NCBI RefSeq assembly: GCF_900112205.1
Contig: NZ_FOKW01000009.1
Span: 124,001-188,000 of the forward strand
DNA length: 64,000 nt
Direction of reading: 5' to 3'
Source: Natronobacterium haloterrestre
Lineage (GTDB): Archaea > Halobacteriota > Halobacteria > Halobacteriales > Natrialbaceae
Both the position numbers and the translations under genes were made by a program. Below are positions 8,155 to 16,012 of the stretch, piece by piece. Below the pieces are notes generated by a model that was not told where the DNA came from, searched no databases, and saw only the letters and a program-made list of their open reading frames with translations. Positions within the stretch are counted from its first letter, which is position 1. The number at the start of each line of letters is the position of its first letter.

Positions 8155-10458
8155 CTATTTCTCGAACCGTTCCCGGACCTCGAGGGCCGCATCGACTCCG
8201 CGTTCGACCCCGTATCGGTCGACCAGCGGCCGGACCGCGTCGCCGAGCGCGCGCATACACTGTCCCGCGGAGGGGTACTCGAGTCGGTCCGCGACGGCGG
8301 GCCACTGCCGCCCCTGGAGCCCGCGGAGGACCAGCAGCCGCTCCTCCCGCGGCGTGAGGTCGACCCCGCCCGGGTCCTCGAGGAAGTACCGGACGATCAG
8401 CCGGCGGAACGGGCCGGGGTCGACGTCGAACAGCCCGGGGCCGTAGGCCGCGCCCCCGACCACGCGCCACTCGTGGTCGCTCACCTCGAGCGGCGGCGCG
8501 GCGTCGGCGTCGGTGTCGGTGTCGACGCTCCGGAGGACCGCGCGGGCCACGTCGGGATCGAGGTCGGCGAGCGAGTCGGTACACAGCGCGGGGAACCGCC
8601 GGGCGAACCACGCGGCGTGGCGGTCGCGGAGCCGCTGTCCGGCCTCGGAGACCGGCGCGAGCATGAGCGCCGAGTACTCCCCGCTGGCGTCGTTGCGGGT
8701 CGTCGAGACGTGGACGGTCCGGTAGCCGTTTTCGCGCCAGAACTCGAGCAGGCCCGGCGTCGCGCCGAACCCGGTGCCGAGCCAGTCGACGCTCGAGTCG
8801 TCGTCGCCCGCGAACTCCTCGCGAACGCGCTCGAGCAGCGCCGAGCCGAGCCCCCGAGAGCGCGCCGCGTGGTGGGTCGCGATGCGGACGACCCGCAGTC
8901 CGGCGGGCGCGCCCGCTTCCTCGTCCCGGAGCTGGCTGGTCAGCACGTCCGGGAGCATGTTCCCGCGCACGCGGCCGCCCTCGTACATCTCGGCACGGGT
9001 CTCCACCGAGAGGTTCCCCTCGCGGGCCAGGAGGGCGACGCTGACGACGTGGCCGTCGTGGACGAGGGCGCGAGCCTCGAGGTTCGGCGCGTCGAGCAGG
9101 CGCGCGAGGTCGTTGGGCTCGGTCCGGTAGTGGGCGAGCACCAGCAGGCCGAACGCCTCCCGCAGGAGGCGGTTGTCCGCGAACAGGGCCGCGGGCTCGA
9201 GTCGCCGGTACTCGACGCTGTCGGGGGTAGCGTCCTCGACCAGCGGCTCGACCGGGGGCCGGGCGTCGAGCAACAGCGCGCGGAAGGCCCACACCTCGAC
9301 GGGGTCGCCCGCGGCGTAGCGGATCGGCTCGACCAGCGTCCGCTCGGTCACCTCGTGGTCGCTTCCAGCCAGTCGGTCCCGGAACCGAACGGAGAAGCCG
9401 CGGCCGGCACCCTCGTAGCCGTGGATCGTCGTCGCGAACGCGACGGCGTCGGCCGCGAGGAACGCCTCGAGTCGCGAGACGGGCAGCGCCGCGGCTTCGT
9501 CGACGATCACGACGTCTGCCTCCCCGACCGCGTCGACGGCCGCGGCGGGCTCGAGGAAGCGGACCTGGCCACCCGTCGTCGTCTCGACGTGGCGGGGGCC
9601 GACGCTCGAGGCGACCCCCAGCGTCTCGCAGAGTTCGCCGGCCCGGTCGAACGCCTCGCTGGCGTTGCGCGCGTCGGGGGCCGTCACGAGGACGTCCGTG
9701 CCGTCGGCGGCGAACGCGCCGGCCGCGAGCCCCGCGGCGCTGGATTTCCCGCGCCCGCGGTCGGCCTCGAGCACGACGGCGCGGCGCGATCCCTCCTCGG
9801 CCGCGCGAAGCGATTCGAAGGCTTCGACCGCCTCGGCCTGGTCGCTCGTGAGACAGGCCTCGTAGGCCGCGGCCGGGAACCGACGATCGGACGGCGGGTC
9901 GACGGCATCGGCGTCGACCTCGGAAAAGCGCGGTGCGGGATCCGTCAGCCCGTCGTCCGCGATCCGGCCGGCCTCGAGGTCGACGATCGCGACGCCCCGA
10001 TGGTCCCGAAGGGTATCGACGAGTCGTCGACGGAAGCGGCCCGAGACGTCCTCGAGCGCGAACGGCGGGACCGCGAGCGACTCGTCGAACGACCCGCGAC
10101 GGTCCGGCCACTCCTCGAGCGGCGGGGTCAGGAGCACGAGCAGGCCGCCGCCGTCGACGGCGCCGACGACTTTCCCGAGGGCGTTCGGGCGGAGTCCGTC
10201 GTGGGCGTCGATGGCGACGATATCGCGGGTCGTCCCGAGCAGTTCGCTCGCGTGAACTCCTTCGATCTGCTCGCAGCGCAGTCGGTCCTCGGGGCCGACG
10301 AGCGTGGTGCTCGTGATCGGCACCGGGAGCGAATCGAGGGCAGCCTCGAGGGCCTCGTACCCGCGTTCGCGATCACCGGCGAGGACCAGCGCCCGGCGCT
10401 CGTTCGCGTCTCGTGCCTCCGCGGCGAGCGCCGCCGCGAGGTCCGCGACGTCGTCCAT
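8155..10458 (-). CDS. tmcA: tRNA(Met) cytidine acetyltransferase TmcA
   Basis: 767 residues, the usual length for archaeal TmcA. It forms N4-acetylcytidine in RNA using acetyl-CoA and ATP. Visible parts in order are an N-terminal DUF1726-like domain, an RNA-helicase-like ATPase module with Walker A LEADRGRGKSS at about residue 225 and a VIVDEAA Walker B, a GNAT domain with the acetyl-CoA loop RGLGSALLERV at about 525, and a C-terminal RNA-binding tail. In archaea the enzyme or its paralogues modify many RNAs, including rRNA. It starts at ATG 10458 and faces a divergent spacer next to a CPBP protease. Confidence 0.94.
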   Translation of the reverse strand: MDDVADLAAALAAEARDANERRALVLAGDRERGYEALEAALDSLPVPITSTTLVGPEDRLRCEQIEGVHASELLGTTRDIVAIDAHDGLRPNALGKVVGAVDGGGLLVLLTPPLEEWPDRRGSFDESLAVPPFALEDVSGRFRRRLVDTLRDHRGVAIVDLEAGRIADDGLTDPAPRFSEVDADAVDPPSDRRFPAAAYEACLTSDQAEAVEAFESLRAAEEGSRRAVVLEADRGRGKSSAAGLAAGAFAADGTDVLVTAPDARNASEAFDRAGELCETLGVASSVGPRHVETTTGGQVRFLEPAAAVDAVGEADVVIVDEAAALPVSRLEAFLAADAVAFATTIHGYEGAGRGFSVRFRDRLAGSDHEVTERTLVEPIRYAAGDPVEVWAFRALLLDARPPVEPLVEDATPDSVEYRRLEPAALFADNRLLREAFGLLVLAHYRTEPNDLARLLDAPNLEARALVHDGHVVSVALLAREGNLSVETRAEMYEGGRVRGNMLPDVLTSQLRDEEAGAPAGLRVVRIATHHAARSRGLGSALLERVREEFAGDDDSSVDWLGTGFGATPGLLEFWRENGYRTVHVSTTRNDASGEYSALMLAPVSEAGQRLRDRHAAWFARRFPALCTDSLADLDPDVARAVLRSVDTDTDADAAPPLEVSDHEWRVVGGAAYGPGLFDVDPGPFRRLIVRYFLEDPGGVDLTPREERLLVLRGLQGRQWPAVADRLEYPSAGQCMRALGDAVRPLVDRYGVERGVDAALEVRERFEK

Positions 10459-10537
10459 ACGTTCGCCTTCGCGCCTCGAGAGTAATAGGCATCGGAACCG
10501 CGAGAGACGAGAGGCGAGAGGCGAGAGGCGAGGACCG

Positions 10538-11509
10538 CTACGAGTCGGTCCGACCGGGAGCGTTCGACCAGCCCGTCGGCGTGCCGTCCGGCTGTCGGGC
10601 CCACCAGCCCGCGAGGACGGCGTAGCCAGCCGCGACCGCGATCACCATCGGCAGCCCGCCGATGGGGTGCCACAGGCCGGGTCCGGTGACGGCGGTCCGG
10701 ACGATCGTCGGCGTCGCCGGCTGTCCCGGCACGGGTGCGGCGAGGAGGTTGTTCGCCGCGAAGTTGATCGCGAAGTGAACGCCGATCGGGGCCGCGAGTC
10801 GACCGGTGAGGACGTACGTGACCGCGAGCAGTCCACCCGTGAGCGTCCAGACGGCGAGCATCCCGGCGAGCGAGGCGTTCCCGGGAACTGCCGACGCTGG
10901 CGCGTGGAGGGACCCGAAGACGACCGAGGAGACGACGACGGCGCCGACGGTGGCCGCACGCGGGGACAGCGATCGCGAGGCCAATCCCTCGGTCGCGTTC
11001 GTGAGGAACAGCCCCCGGAAGACGACCTCCTCCCAGAAGCCGACGCAGAGCCAGACGACGGCGAACGCGGCGATACCGATCGGAAGCGAGTCGACGGCAC
11101 CGGGGGAGAGGACCCCCTCGATCCGGACGCTGCCGACCGCGTAGCCGATCCCGTACGCGAACCCGAGCACCGCACCCCCGAAGAGGACGCCGATTCCGAA
11201 CTGCCGCCCCCATTCCCCGGACGCGTCGAACCCGTACTCGGCGATCGGTCGCCGATCCAGCGCCCGCGCCGAACCGACGAGAACCAGGGCCGCGACGGCG
11301 GCGGCCGACCCGTTCGAGAGGAGACCGGCCCACGGCGGCGCCGGCTCGAGGCCGAACGCGGCCGACAGGACGCCGGGGACGACGCCGGCCCCGATCACCA
11401 GGACGGTCAAGAGCGGAACCGCGATCCGCCAGATAGCCCGTGGGCGGGGGTCGTCCCGGCCACGGACGATCCTCGAGACGAGACGGCGCAGGCGGCTCGG
11501 TTCGGTCAT
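10538..11509 (-). CDS. CPBP family intramembrane metalloprotease (first of three in window)
   Basis: 323 residues with about eight membrane helices. The CPBP/Abi (type II CAAX protease-like) motifs are visible: EEVVFRGLFL gives the catalytic Glu pair and Arg, FGSLH gives the first His of the next motif, and HFAINFAANN gives the third. In other organisms such proteins process prenylated peptides, bacteriocin precursors or membrane regulators; the substrate here is unknown. It starts at MTEPSRLRR and lies divergent from the wHTH gene at 11701. Confidence 0.87.
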   Translation of the reverse strand: MTEPSRLRRLVSRIVRGRDDPRPRAIWRIAVPLLTVLVIGAGVVPGVLSAAFGLEPAPPWAGLLSNGSAAAVAALVLVGSARALDRRPIAEYGFDASGEWGRQFGIGVLFGGAVLGFAYGIGYAVGSVRIEGVLSPGAVDSLPIGIAAFAVVWLCVGFWEEVVFRGLFLTNATEGLASRSLSPRAATVGAVVVSSVVFGSLHAPASAVPGNASLAGMLAVWTLTGGLLAVTYVLTGRLAAPIGVHFAINFAANNLLAAPVPGQPATPTIVRTAVTGPGLWHPIGGLPMVIAVAAGYAVLAGWWARQPDGTPTGWSNAPGRTDS

Positions 11510-11700
11510 CGGTCTACCACCGGCGAAAGGGCCGAGGGCGGGACGGAGTCGGCTGATCGCCGTCCGGCCGGTCGGTCGGCCAGTCGGGCGGAAATGGCCC
11601 GGTAACGGATGGGAGTTCGCATGTAATCTCGAATCCGGGCGCTCGGTCCGTATAACTGAGCCGTAGCGTATTATTGTTCTCGAGGTTATGTGTCCAAGGG

Positions 11701-12612
11701 ATGGCCGACGATCGAACGCGGTGGACCGACCGCACGGGGGTCTTCGATCTGCTCACCAACGAGACGCGGGTTGGGATCGTCGCCGAACTCGCGGCTCGGC
11801 TGGGGGACGACCGCGACGGTCGCGACCTGTCCTTCTCGGAACTCAGGCGGCGCGTCGAGGGCCGGGAAACGGGGAACTTCTCCTACCACCTCGAGCCGCT
11901 CGAGGGGACGCTCGTCGAGCGGACCGATCGGGGAACCTATCGGCTGACGGAACGCGGCGCGTACCTCGCGAGCGTGCTCGCAGCGGGGTTCTACGAGGAA
12001 CACGACCTGCGGACCGTCATGGAAGAAGTCGCGCCCTGTCCACGGTGCGACGAACCCCTCGAGTGTCGCCACGAGAACGGCCTGTTGCGCATCGCGTGTG
12101 CGAACGACCACGCTGTGGCCCAGGTTCTGATGCCCCGCAGCCAACTCGAGCGCCGTTCGGCCGACGAACTGGTGACCGCGGCGACGGCAGTCGCCCACTA
12201 CCACACGTCGCTCGTCCGACGGGGAGTGTGTCCGCTGTGTCACGGCACGACGGAGGGCACACTCGAGGAGGGGCCGACCGAGCGCCCCCACGTGACGTAT
12301 CGCTGTCGCCACTGCGGAGTCGCCGGGTTCGGCGCACCGGGCGTCTTCCTCCTCGATCATCCGGCCGTCGTCGCCTTTCTCCACGAGCACGGGATCGACG
12401 CCCGGGAGGTGCCACCCTGGAGCCCGCTGCTCGCTGACGGGGGTTCCGTCGAGTCGACGGTGGTGAGCCGCGATCCGCCGCGGCTCCGCTGTACGGTTCG
12501 GCTCGAGAGGGACGAACTCCAGTTGCGTTTTGACGTCGCCGCGGGCCGAATCCGGCTCGAGGGACCGGCCGGCGAGAGCGCTGGCGACGACGGTGGTGGG
12601 AACGGAGGGTAA
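11701..12612 (+). CDS. wHTH transcriptional regulator with zinc-ribbon-like domain
   Basis: 303 residues. The first about 85 residues form an ArsR-type winged helix (LLTNETRVGIVAELA through RLTERGAYLASVL). A Cys-rich middle follows with CPRCDEPLEC, then CPLCHGTTEG and CRHCGVAG, which looks like two zinc ribbons. This layout is common in haloarchaeal regulators (DUF7351-type). The ATG at 11701 is used because the TTG nine codons upstream adds no conserved sequence. A short intergenic region holding an AT-rich TTATTGTT patch is shared with the divergent CPBP gene, which could be a target. Confidence 0.83.
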   Translation: MADDRTRWTDRTGVFDLLTNETRVGIVAELAARLGDDRDGRDLSFSELRRRVEGRETGNFSYHLEPLEGTLVERTDRGTYRLTERGAYLASVLAAGFYEEHDLRTVMEEVAPCPRCDEPLECRHENGLLRIACANDHAVAQVLMPRSQLERRSADELVTAATAVAHYHTSLVRRGVCPLCHGTTEGTLEEGPTERPHVTYRCRHCGVAGFGAPGVFLLDHPAVVAFLHEHGIDAREVPPWSPLLADGGSVESTVVSRDPPRLRCTVRLERDELQLRFDVAAGRIRLEGPAGESAGDDGGGNGG

Positions 12613-12701
12613 CCGATTACCGGACCACCGGACCGGATCGTCATCACGGGAGCGTGCCGGAACCGTGCGGACGGCTCTCACCCCCTCGCGCGTTTGAACA
12701 C

Positions 12702-12710
12702 GCTTTTAAG
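12702..12710 (+). promoter_or_regulatory. TATA box of the rpl7ae operon
   Basis: GCTTTTAAG matches the haloarchaeal TATA element. About 27 bases downstream puts the transcript start near 12731-12736, exactly where the folded leader begins. Confidence 0.65.
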
Positions 12711-12730
12711 GGGGGCAACGCTACTCCGTA

Positions 12731-12861
12731 GTACACCCTACGCGGGGTTGATGATGCTCCTAGCCACACAGGACTTCCGCCGAACTCAGTTCGGCCAGGG
12801 GTGACCAGCGCCCCGGACGGCAGGGGAGCGCGAGCCCACGCGTAGGAGAGGTGAACAACCA
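12731..12861 (+). ncRNA. Structured 5' leader of rpl7ae with k-turn-like elements
   Basis: The leader can fold almost completely. An outer 8-bp stem joins CCTACGCG (12737-12744) to CGCGTAGG (12839-12846), which ends two bases before the Shine-Dalgarno GAGGTGA (12848-12854). A second stem pairs CTCCTAGCC (12757-12765) with GGCCAGGGG (12793-12801) with one mismatch. A third pairs GCGCCCC (12808-12814) with GGGG..CGC (12823-12831). TGATGATG on one side and TGACC on the other flank the second stem, resembling box C and box D of a kink-turn, the known L7Ae binding site. Archaeal L7Ae is known to repress its own mRNA through leader k-turns. The match is not perfect, because a G would bulge or mispair. 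Confidence 0.6.
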
Positions 12862-13224
12862 ATGTCAGTCTACGTCACAACCGACATCCCAGCCGACCTC
12901 GCCGACGACGCCCTCGAGGCGCTCGAGGTCGCACGAGACACCGGACGAGTAAAGAAAGGAACCAACGAAACGACGAAGGCGATCGAGCGCGGCAACGCCG
13001 AGCTCGTCTACGTCGCCGAAGACGTCTCGCCCGAAGAGATCGTCATGCACATCCCCGACCTCGCCGACGAGAACGGCATCCCCGTCGTCTTCATCGAGAC
13101 CCAGGACGACGTCGGCCACGCTGCCGGTCTCGAAGTCGGCTCGGCCGCCGCGGCGATCGTCGACGCCGGAGAGGCCTCCGGCGACGTCGAAGACATCGCC
13201 GACAAGGTCGAGGACCTCGACTGA
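12862..13224 (+). CDS. rpl7ae: 50S ribosomal protein L7Ae
   Basis: 120 residues. L7Ae binds kink-turns in 23S rRNA, box C/D and H/ACA guide RNAs and RNase P RNA. The conserved [20 protein letters not shown] loop and the [16 protein letters not shown] segment are present, and the C-terminus is acidic as in other halophiles. It opens a four-gene operon with rps28e, rpl24e and ndk. The GAGGTGA ribosome binding site is seven bases before the ATG and next to the closing stem of the leader, so folding or L7Ae binding could control translation of the operon's first gene. Confidence 0.97.
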   Translation: MSVYVTTDIPADLADDALEALEVARDTGRVKKGTNETTKAIERGNAELVYVAEDVSPEEIVMHIPDLADENGIPVVFIETQDDVGHAAGLEVGSAAAAIVDAGEASGDVEDIADKVEDLD

Positions 13225-13231
13225 GGTGATC
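13223..13231 (+). promoter_or_regulatory. Strong ribosome binding site of rps28e overlapping the rpl7ae stop
   Basis: GAGGTGATC, a nine-base complement of the archaeal 16S rRNA 3' end, overlaps the TGA of rpl7ae and lies four bases before the rps28e ATG. This favours re-initiation by terminating ribosomes. Confidence 0.7.
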
Positions 13232-13235
13232 AGAG

Positions 13236-13460
13236 ATGAGTGCTGAAGAGGAAGAAACCGGATCCACGCCCGCCGAGGTCATCGAGATCGTCGGCAAGAC
13301 CGGCATGCACGGCGAGGCCATGCAGGTCAAGTGCCGGATCAAGGAGGGCGAGAATCAGGGACGCATCATCACCCGGAACTGCCTCGGGCCGGTCCGCGAA
13401 GGGGACGTCCTCCAACTTCGCGAGACCGCCCGCGAGGCGGACGCCATCGGAGGTCAGTAA
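13236..13460 (+). CDS. rps28e: 30S ribosomal protein S28e
   Basis: 74 residues, the normal length. It is a small OB-fold protein near the mRNA exit of the 30S subunit. The conserved parts are [20 protein letters not shown] and the C-terminal [14 protein letters not shown]. It lies 11 bases after rpl7ae and 3 bases before rpl24e, the usual archaeal order, so coupled translation is likely. Confidence 0.97.
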   Translation: MSAEEEETGSTPAEVIEIVGKTGMHGEAMQVKCRIKEGENQGRIITRNCLGPVREGDVLQLRETAREADAIGGQ

Positions 13461-13463
13461 CCA

Positions 13464-13814
13464 ATGGTCGAGAAACGCACCTGCGACTACACGGGCGAAG
13501 AGATCGAGCCCGGCACGGGCATCATGTACGTCAAAAACGACGGCACCGTGCTCCACTTCGTCGACTCCAAGGCCGAGAAGAACTACAAGCTCGGCCGCGA
13601 GCCCCGCGACCTCGAGTGGACCGCGGAAGGTCGCGCCGGCAAGGGTCCTGCGGGGCCCGACCAGGAGGAGGCCGCCGAATCCGAGGACCTCGAGGAAGAG
13701 ACAGAGGTCGTCGAGGACGAGGACGAAGGCGAGGAAGACGAAGAAGAAGACGTGCCCGCCGGGGACGAGACGGTCGACGAGACCGAAGACGCCGAAGCCG
13801 AGGGTGAGGCCTGA
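13464..13814 (+). CDS. rpl24e: 50S ribosomal protein L24e, zinc cysteines lost, long acidic tail
   Basis: 116 residues, whereas L24e core proteins are about 55-65. The core (about 1-57) keeps [20 protein letters not shown] and [11 protein letters not shown]. In zinc-binding L24e, such as the Haloarcula protein, four cysteines hold Zn2+ (CDYC and HFCSSKC patterns). Here only the first remains (CDYTGE), and the others read T, V and A. After the core comes a tail of about 58 residues made mostly of Glu and Asp. It lies three bases after rps28e and its TGA overlaps the ndk ATG. The tail may be solvent-exposed salt adaptation or a binding element; neither is shown. Confidence 0.93.
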   Translation: MVEKRTCDYTGEEIEPGTGIMYVKNDGTVLHFVDSKAEKNYKLGREPRDLEWTAEGRAGKGPAGPDQEEAAESEDLEEETEVVEDEDEGEEDEEEDVPAGDETVDETEDAEAEGEA

Positions 13815-14278
13815 TGGGCGAGCACGAACGCACCTTCGTGATGGTCAAGCCCGACGCGTTCGCGCGCGGCCTGGTCGGCGAGGTCATCTCCCGACTCGAG
13901 GACCGCGGGCTGAAGCTCGTCGGTATCAAGGTCATCAACATGCCCCGCGAACGGGCGGAAGAGCACTACGCCGAACACGAGGACAAGCCGTTCTACGACG
14001 ACCTCGTCGACTTCATCACTTCGGGCCCGGTCGTCCCGATGGTCTGGGAGGGCCAGGACGCGACCCGTCAGGTCCGCCAGATGATCGGCGCGACCGACCC
14101 GCTCGAGGCCGAGCCAGGCACCATCCGTGGCGACTACGCGCTCGACCTCGGTCGGAACGTCGTTCACGCGGCCGACCACGAGGACGAGGGTGCCAACGAA
14201 CGCGAGATCGCGATCCACTTCGACGAGGACGAACTCATCGATTACGAGCAACACGACGCCGAGTGGCTCTACGAGTAA
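13814..14278 (+). CDS. ndk: Nucleoside diphosphate kinase
   Basis: 154 residues. It transfers the gamma phosphate of ATP to other nucleoside diphosphates through a phospho-histidine. The catalytic His118 sits in the conserved RNVVHAADH, and ERTFVMVKPDAFARGLVGE forms the N-terminal strand and helix. The TGATG overlap with rpl24e ties its translation to the ribosomal genes, an arrangement widely kept in archaea. The C-terminus is acidic. A perfect 8-bp hairpin (14346-14367) about 70 bases after the stop may end the transcript. Confidence 0.97.
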   Translation: MGEHERTFVMVKPDAFARGLVGEVISRLEDRGLKLVGIKVINMPRERAEEHYAEHEDKPFYDDLVDFITSGPVVPMVWEGQDATRQVRQMIGATDPLEAEPGTIRGDYALDLGRNVVHAADHEDEGANEREIAIHFDEDELIDYEQHDAEWLYE

Positions 14279-14630
14279 GCTAGTCGTACTCGTACTTACA
14301 CTCACACTCACACCGGCACTCGCACTCGCAGTCGCCTTCTCACACTCGACGGATACTCCTCCGTCGATCCCTCTCACGCTCTTCCCGAAGAGTGCCCGCG
14401 ATACCCCTCGTCTTCCCCGAAGAGTGCCCGCTGGCGGTTACAGAGTCCGTATCGCGTCGGAACCGGCCGGTTGAACGACAGTCGATCGGCGATTTACCGG
14501 GTTATAATCCCGGTCGATAGTAGATCATTTAATACAGATCGGGATTTCGGTAGACGTAACATCTAATGTGTCGGCTGCAGTAGAGGCTGCTGGTGGTTTC
14601 GAATGGTAACTCACGGTAGGTGGTTTGGGG
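14279..14630. other. Intergenic region with hairpin, 16-base direct repeat and dyad-TATA
   Basis: No gene is seen. The region begins with a CA/CT-rich tract (CACTCACACTCACACC-like), then the hairpin TCGACGGA/TCCGTCGA (14346-14353 and 14360-14367). A 16-base direct repeat CCCGAAGAGTGCCCGC occurs at 14384-14399 and 14416-14431. The DUF7344 promoter elements lie at the right end. Confidence 0.6.
14496..14534 (+). promoter_or_regulatory. Dyad ACCGGG-N7-CCCGGT around a TATA-like centre, plus second TATA
   Basis: A perfect inverted repeat (14496-14501 and 14509-14514) encloses TTATAAT, so a regulator bound here would cover a promoter. A further TATA-like TTTAATA lies at 14528-14534. The likely target is the wHTH gene starting at 14631, possibly by autoregulation. 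Confidence 0.45.
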
Positions 14631-15029
14631 ATGCGTGAAACCGAACGAGCGTCGGCTGTTCGCACGGCCGACGTGACGCCGTCGCTCGACCGGGTTTTCG
14701 ACCTGTTGTCCGATCGTCGTCGCCGATACGCACTGTACTATCTCAACGACCGGGACGACGGGGTGGCGACCGTCGGCGAACTCACGGATCACATCGCGGC
14801 CCTCGAGAGCCGAGAGGACTCGACCGGCGGCGAGAGCGCGAGCACGGGCAGGCCGGAAACCGAGTCGGAACGCAAAGAGGGGATCCGAACGGAACTCCGA
14901 CACGTCCACCTGCCGAAACTCGCTGAGATCGGTGTCGTCGAACACGACCAGCGAAGCGACACCGTCCGGTACTGGACCCAGCCCTCCCTCGAGGAGTGGC
15001 TCGAACACGCCGAACACAAGGAACTGTAG
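14631..15029 (+). CDS. DUF7344 winged-helix protein, probable transcription regulator
   Basis: 132 residues. The motif LDRVFDLLSDRRRRYALYYL starts a winged helix of the haloarchaeal DUF7344 type, and VGELTDHIAALES is the next helix pair. A low-complexity acidic linker and a second basic segment (RTELRHVHLPKLAEIGVVEH) complete the wing. Such proteins are usually annotated only as DNA-binding. ATG 14631 is preferred over TTG 14625 because it follows a GGTTTGGGG purine stretch directly. It precedes sod on the same strand with about 190 bases between, so it could regulate it, but this is only position. Confidence 0.75.
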   Translation: MRETERASAVRTADVTPSLDRVFDLLSDRRRRYALYYLNDRDDGVATVGELTDHIAALESREDSTGGESASTGRPETESERKEGIRTELRHVHLPKLAEIGVVEHDQRSDTVRYWTQPSLEEWLEHAEHKEL

Positions 15030-15156
15030 CCTGGGCAGCGACACCGAGCGACGGCACTCGAAGCCCGGCCGCTCGAGCGCGCTGAAAGGTTTAAGACCGA
15101 GTTCGTGGTGGATCGAGATGGAGTTTGAACCACTCGAGCACCGATCTCGTGAGACA

Positions 15157-15200
15157 TGATACCGTTTCACTCCTCAACGTTTAACAGGAGTGATACCGTT
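15157..15200 (+). promoter_or_regulatory. sod promoter: perfect 25-base dyad on the TATA and two direct repeats
   Basis: CACTCCT (15168-15174) and AGGAGTG (15186-15192) form a perfect inverted repeat around CAACGTTTAAC, whose AACGTTTAA part is the likely TATA region. TGATACCGTT occurs exactly at 15157-15166 and 15191-15200, one copy on each side. This placement fits a repressor operator about 30-55 bases before the sod ATG. Confidence 0.6.
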
Positions 15201-15223
15201 AGAAACGTCACAGGTGTGTACTT

Positions 15224-15826
15224 ATGACTGACCACGAACTACCACCGCTCCCATACGATTACGACGCACTCGAACCGGCGATCTCCGAACAGGTCGTCAC
15301 CTGGCATCACGACACCCATCACCAGGGGTACGTAAACGGCCTCAACTCCGCCGAGGAGACCCTCGCGGAGAACCGCGAGTCGGGCGACTTCGATTCGACG
15401 CCCGGCGCGCTCTCGGACGTCACCCACAACGGCTGTGGACACTATCTCCACACGCTGTTCTGGGAGAACATGTCCCCCGATGGCGGCGGCGAACCCGAGG
15501 GAGACCTCGCCGACCGCATCGAGGAGGACTTCGGCTCCTACGAGGGCTGGAAAGGCGAGTTCGAGGCCGCAGCCGGTGCCGCCGGTGGCTGGGCACTGCT
15601 GGTGTACGATCCGGTCGCGAAGCAACTGCGCAACGTCGCGGTCGACAAACACGACCAGGGTGCGCTCTGGGGCTCCCATCCGATCCTCGCGCTGGACGTC
15701 TGGGAGCACTCCTACTACTACGACTACGGTCCGGACCGCGGCAGCTTCATCGACGCCTTCTTCGACGTCGTCGACTGGGACAAGGCCGCAGAGGAGTACC
15801 AGAAGTGCCTCGACCACTTCGAGTAA
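15224..15826 (+). CDS. sod: Superoxide dismutase (Mn/Fe type)
   Basis: 200 residues, closely matching haloarchaeal MnSOD. It converts superoxide to oxygen and hydrogen peroxide in the cytoplasm. The metal ligands are His28 (TWHHD), His76 (GHYLHTLFW), Asp158 and His162 (DVWEHSYYY). WENMSP and YDYGPDRGSFIDAFF are family hallmarks. It starts at ATG 15224, which sits shortly downstream of the dyad operator, so the leader is short. The gene is monocistronic as far as spacing shows. Confidence 0.97.
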   Translation: MTDHELPPLPYDYDALEPAISEQVVTWHHDTHHQGYVNGLNSAEETLAENRESGDFDSTPGALSDVTHNGCGHYLHTLFWENMSPDGGGEPEGDLADRIEEDFGSYEGWKGEFEAAAGAAGGWALLVYDPVAKQLRNVAVDKHDQGALWGSHPILALDVWEHSYYYDYGPDRGSFIDAFFDVVDWDKAAEEYQKCLDHFE

Positions 15827-16012
15827 GCGACGAGTAAGTCAACCCCGATTTTCTTTCGAGCGGTCGACGGGAGCGATGGGTCTCGCGTTTCCCACTCAGT
15901 GTTTCGAGTACTGATCCCTCTCGAGACGGTTCCATCGCCTCGCCGCGTGTGTTGCCTTCGTTCACTGTGATCGACTGCCATGGTTTATGTCAACGGCTGT
16001 TGAGAGGCCGGT

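Noticed and set aside
8072-10111. 679-codon minus-strand frame in tmcA
   Set aside because: It is a different frame of the same strand as tmcA and extremely Arg/Gly/Pro-rich. tmcA has all family motifs.
8473-10485. 670-codon plus-strand frame antisense to tmcA
   Set aside because: Shadow of a GC-rich gene with no motifs and a low-complexity composition.
11514-12681. Minus-strand frames antisense to the wHTH/zinc-ribbon gene
   Set aside because: The sense frame has the winged helix and paired cysteines; the antisense has neither.
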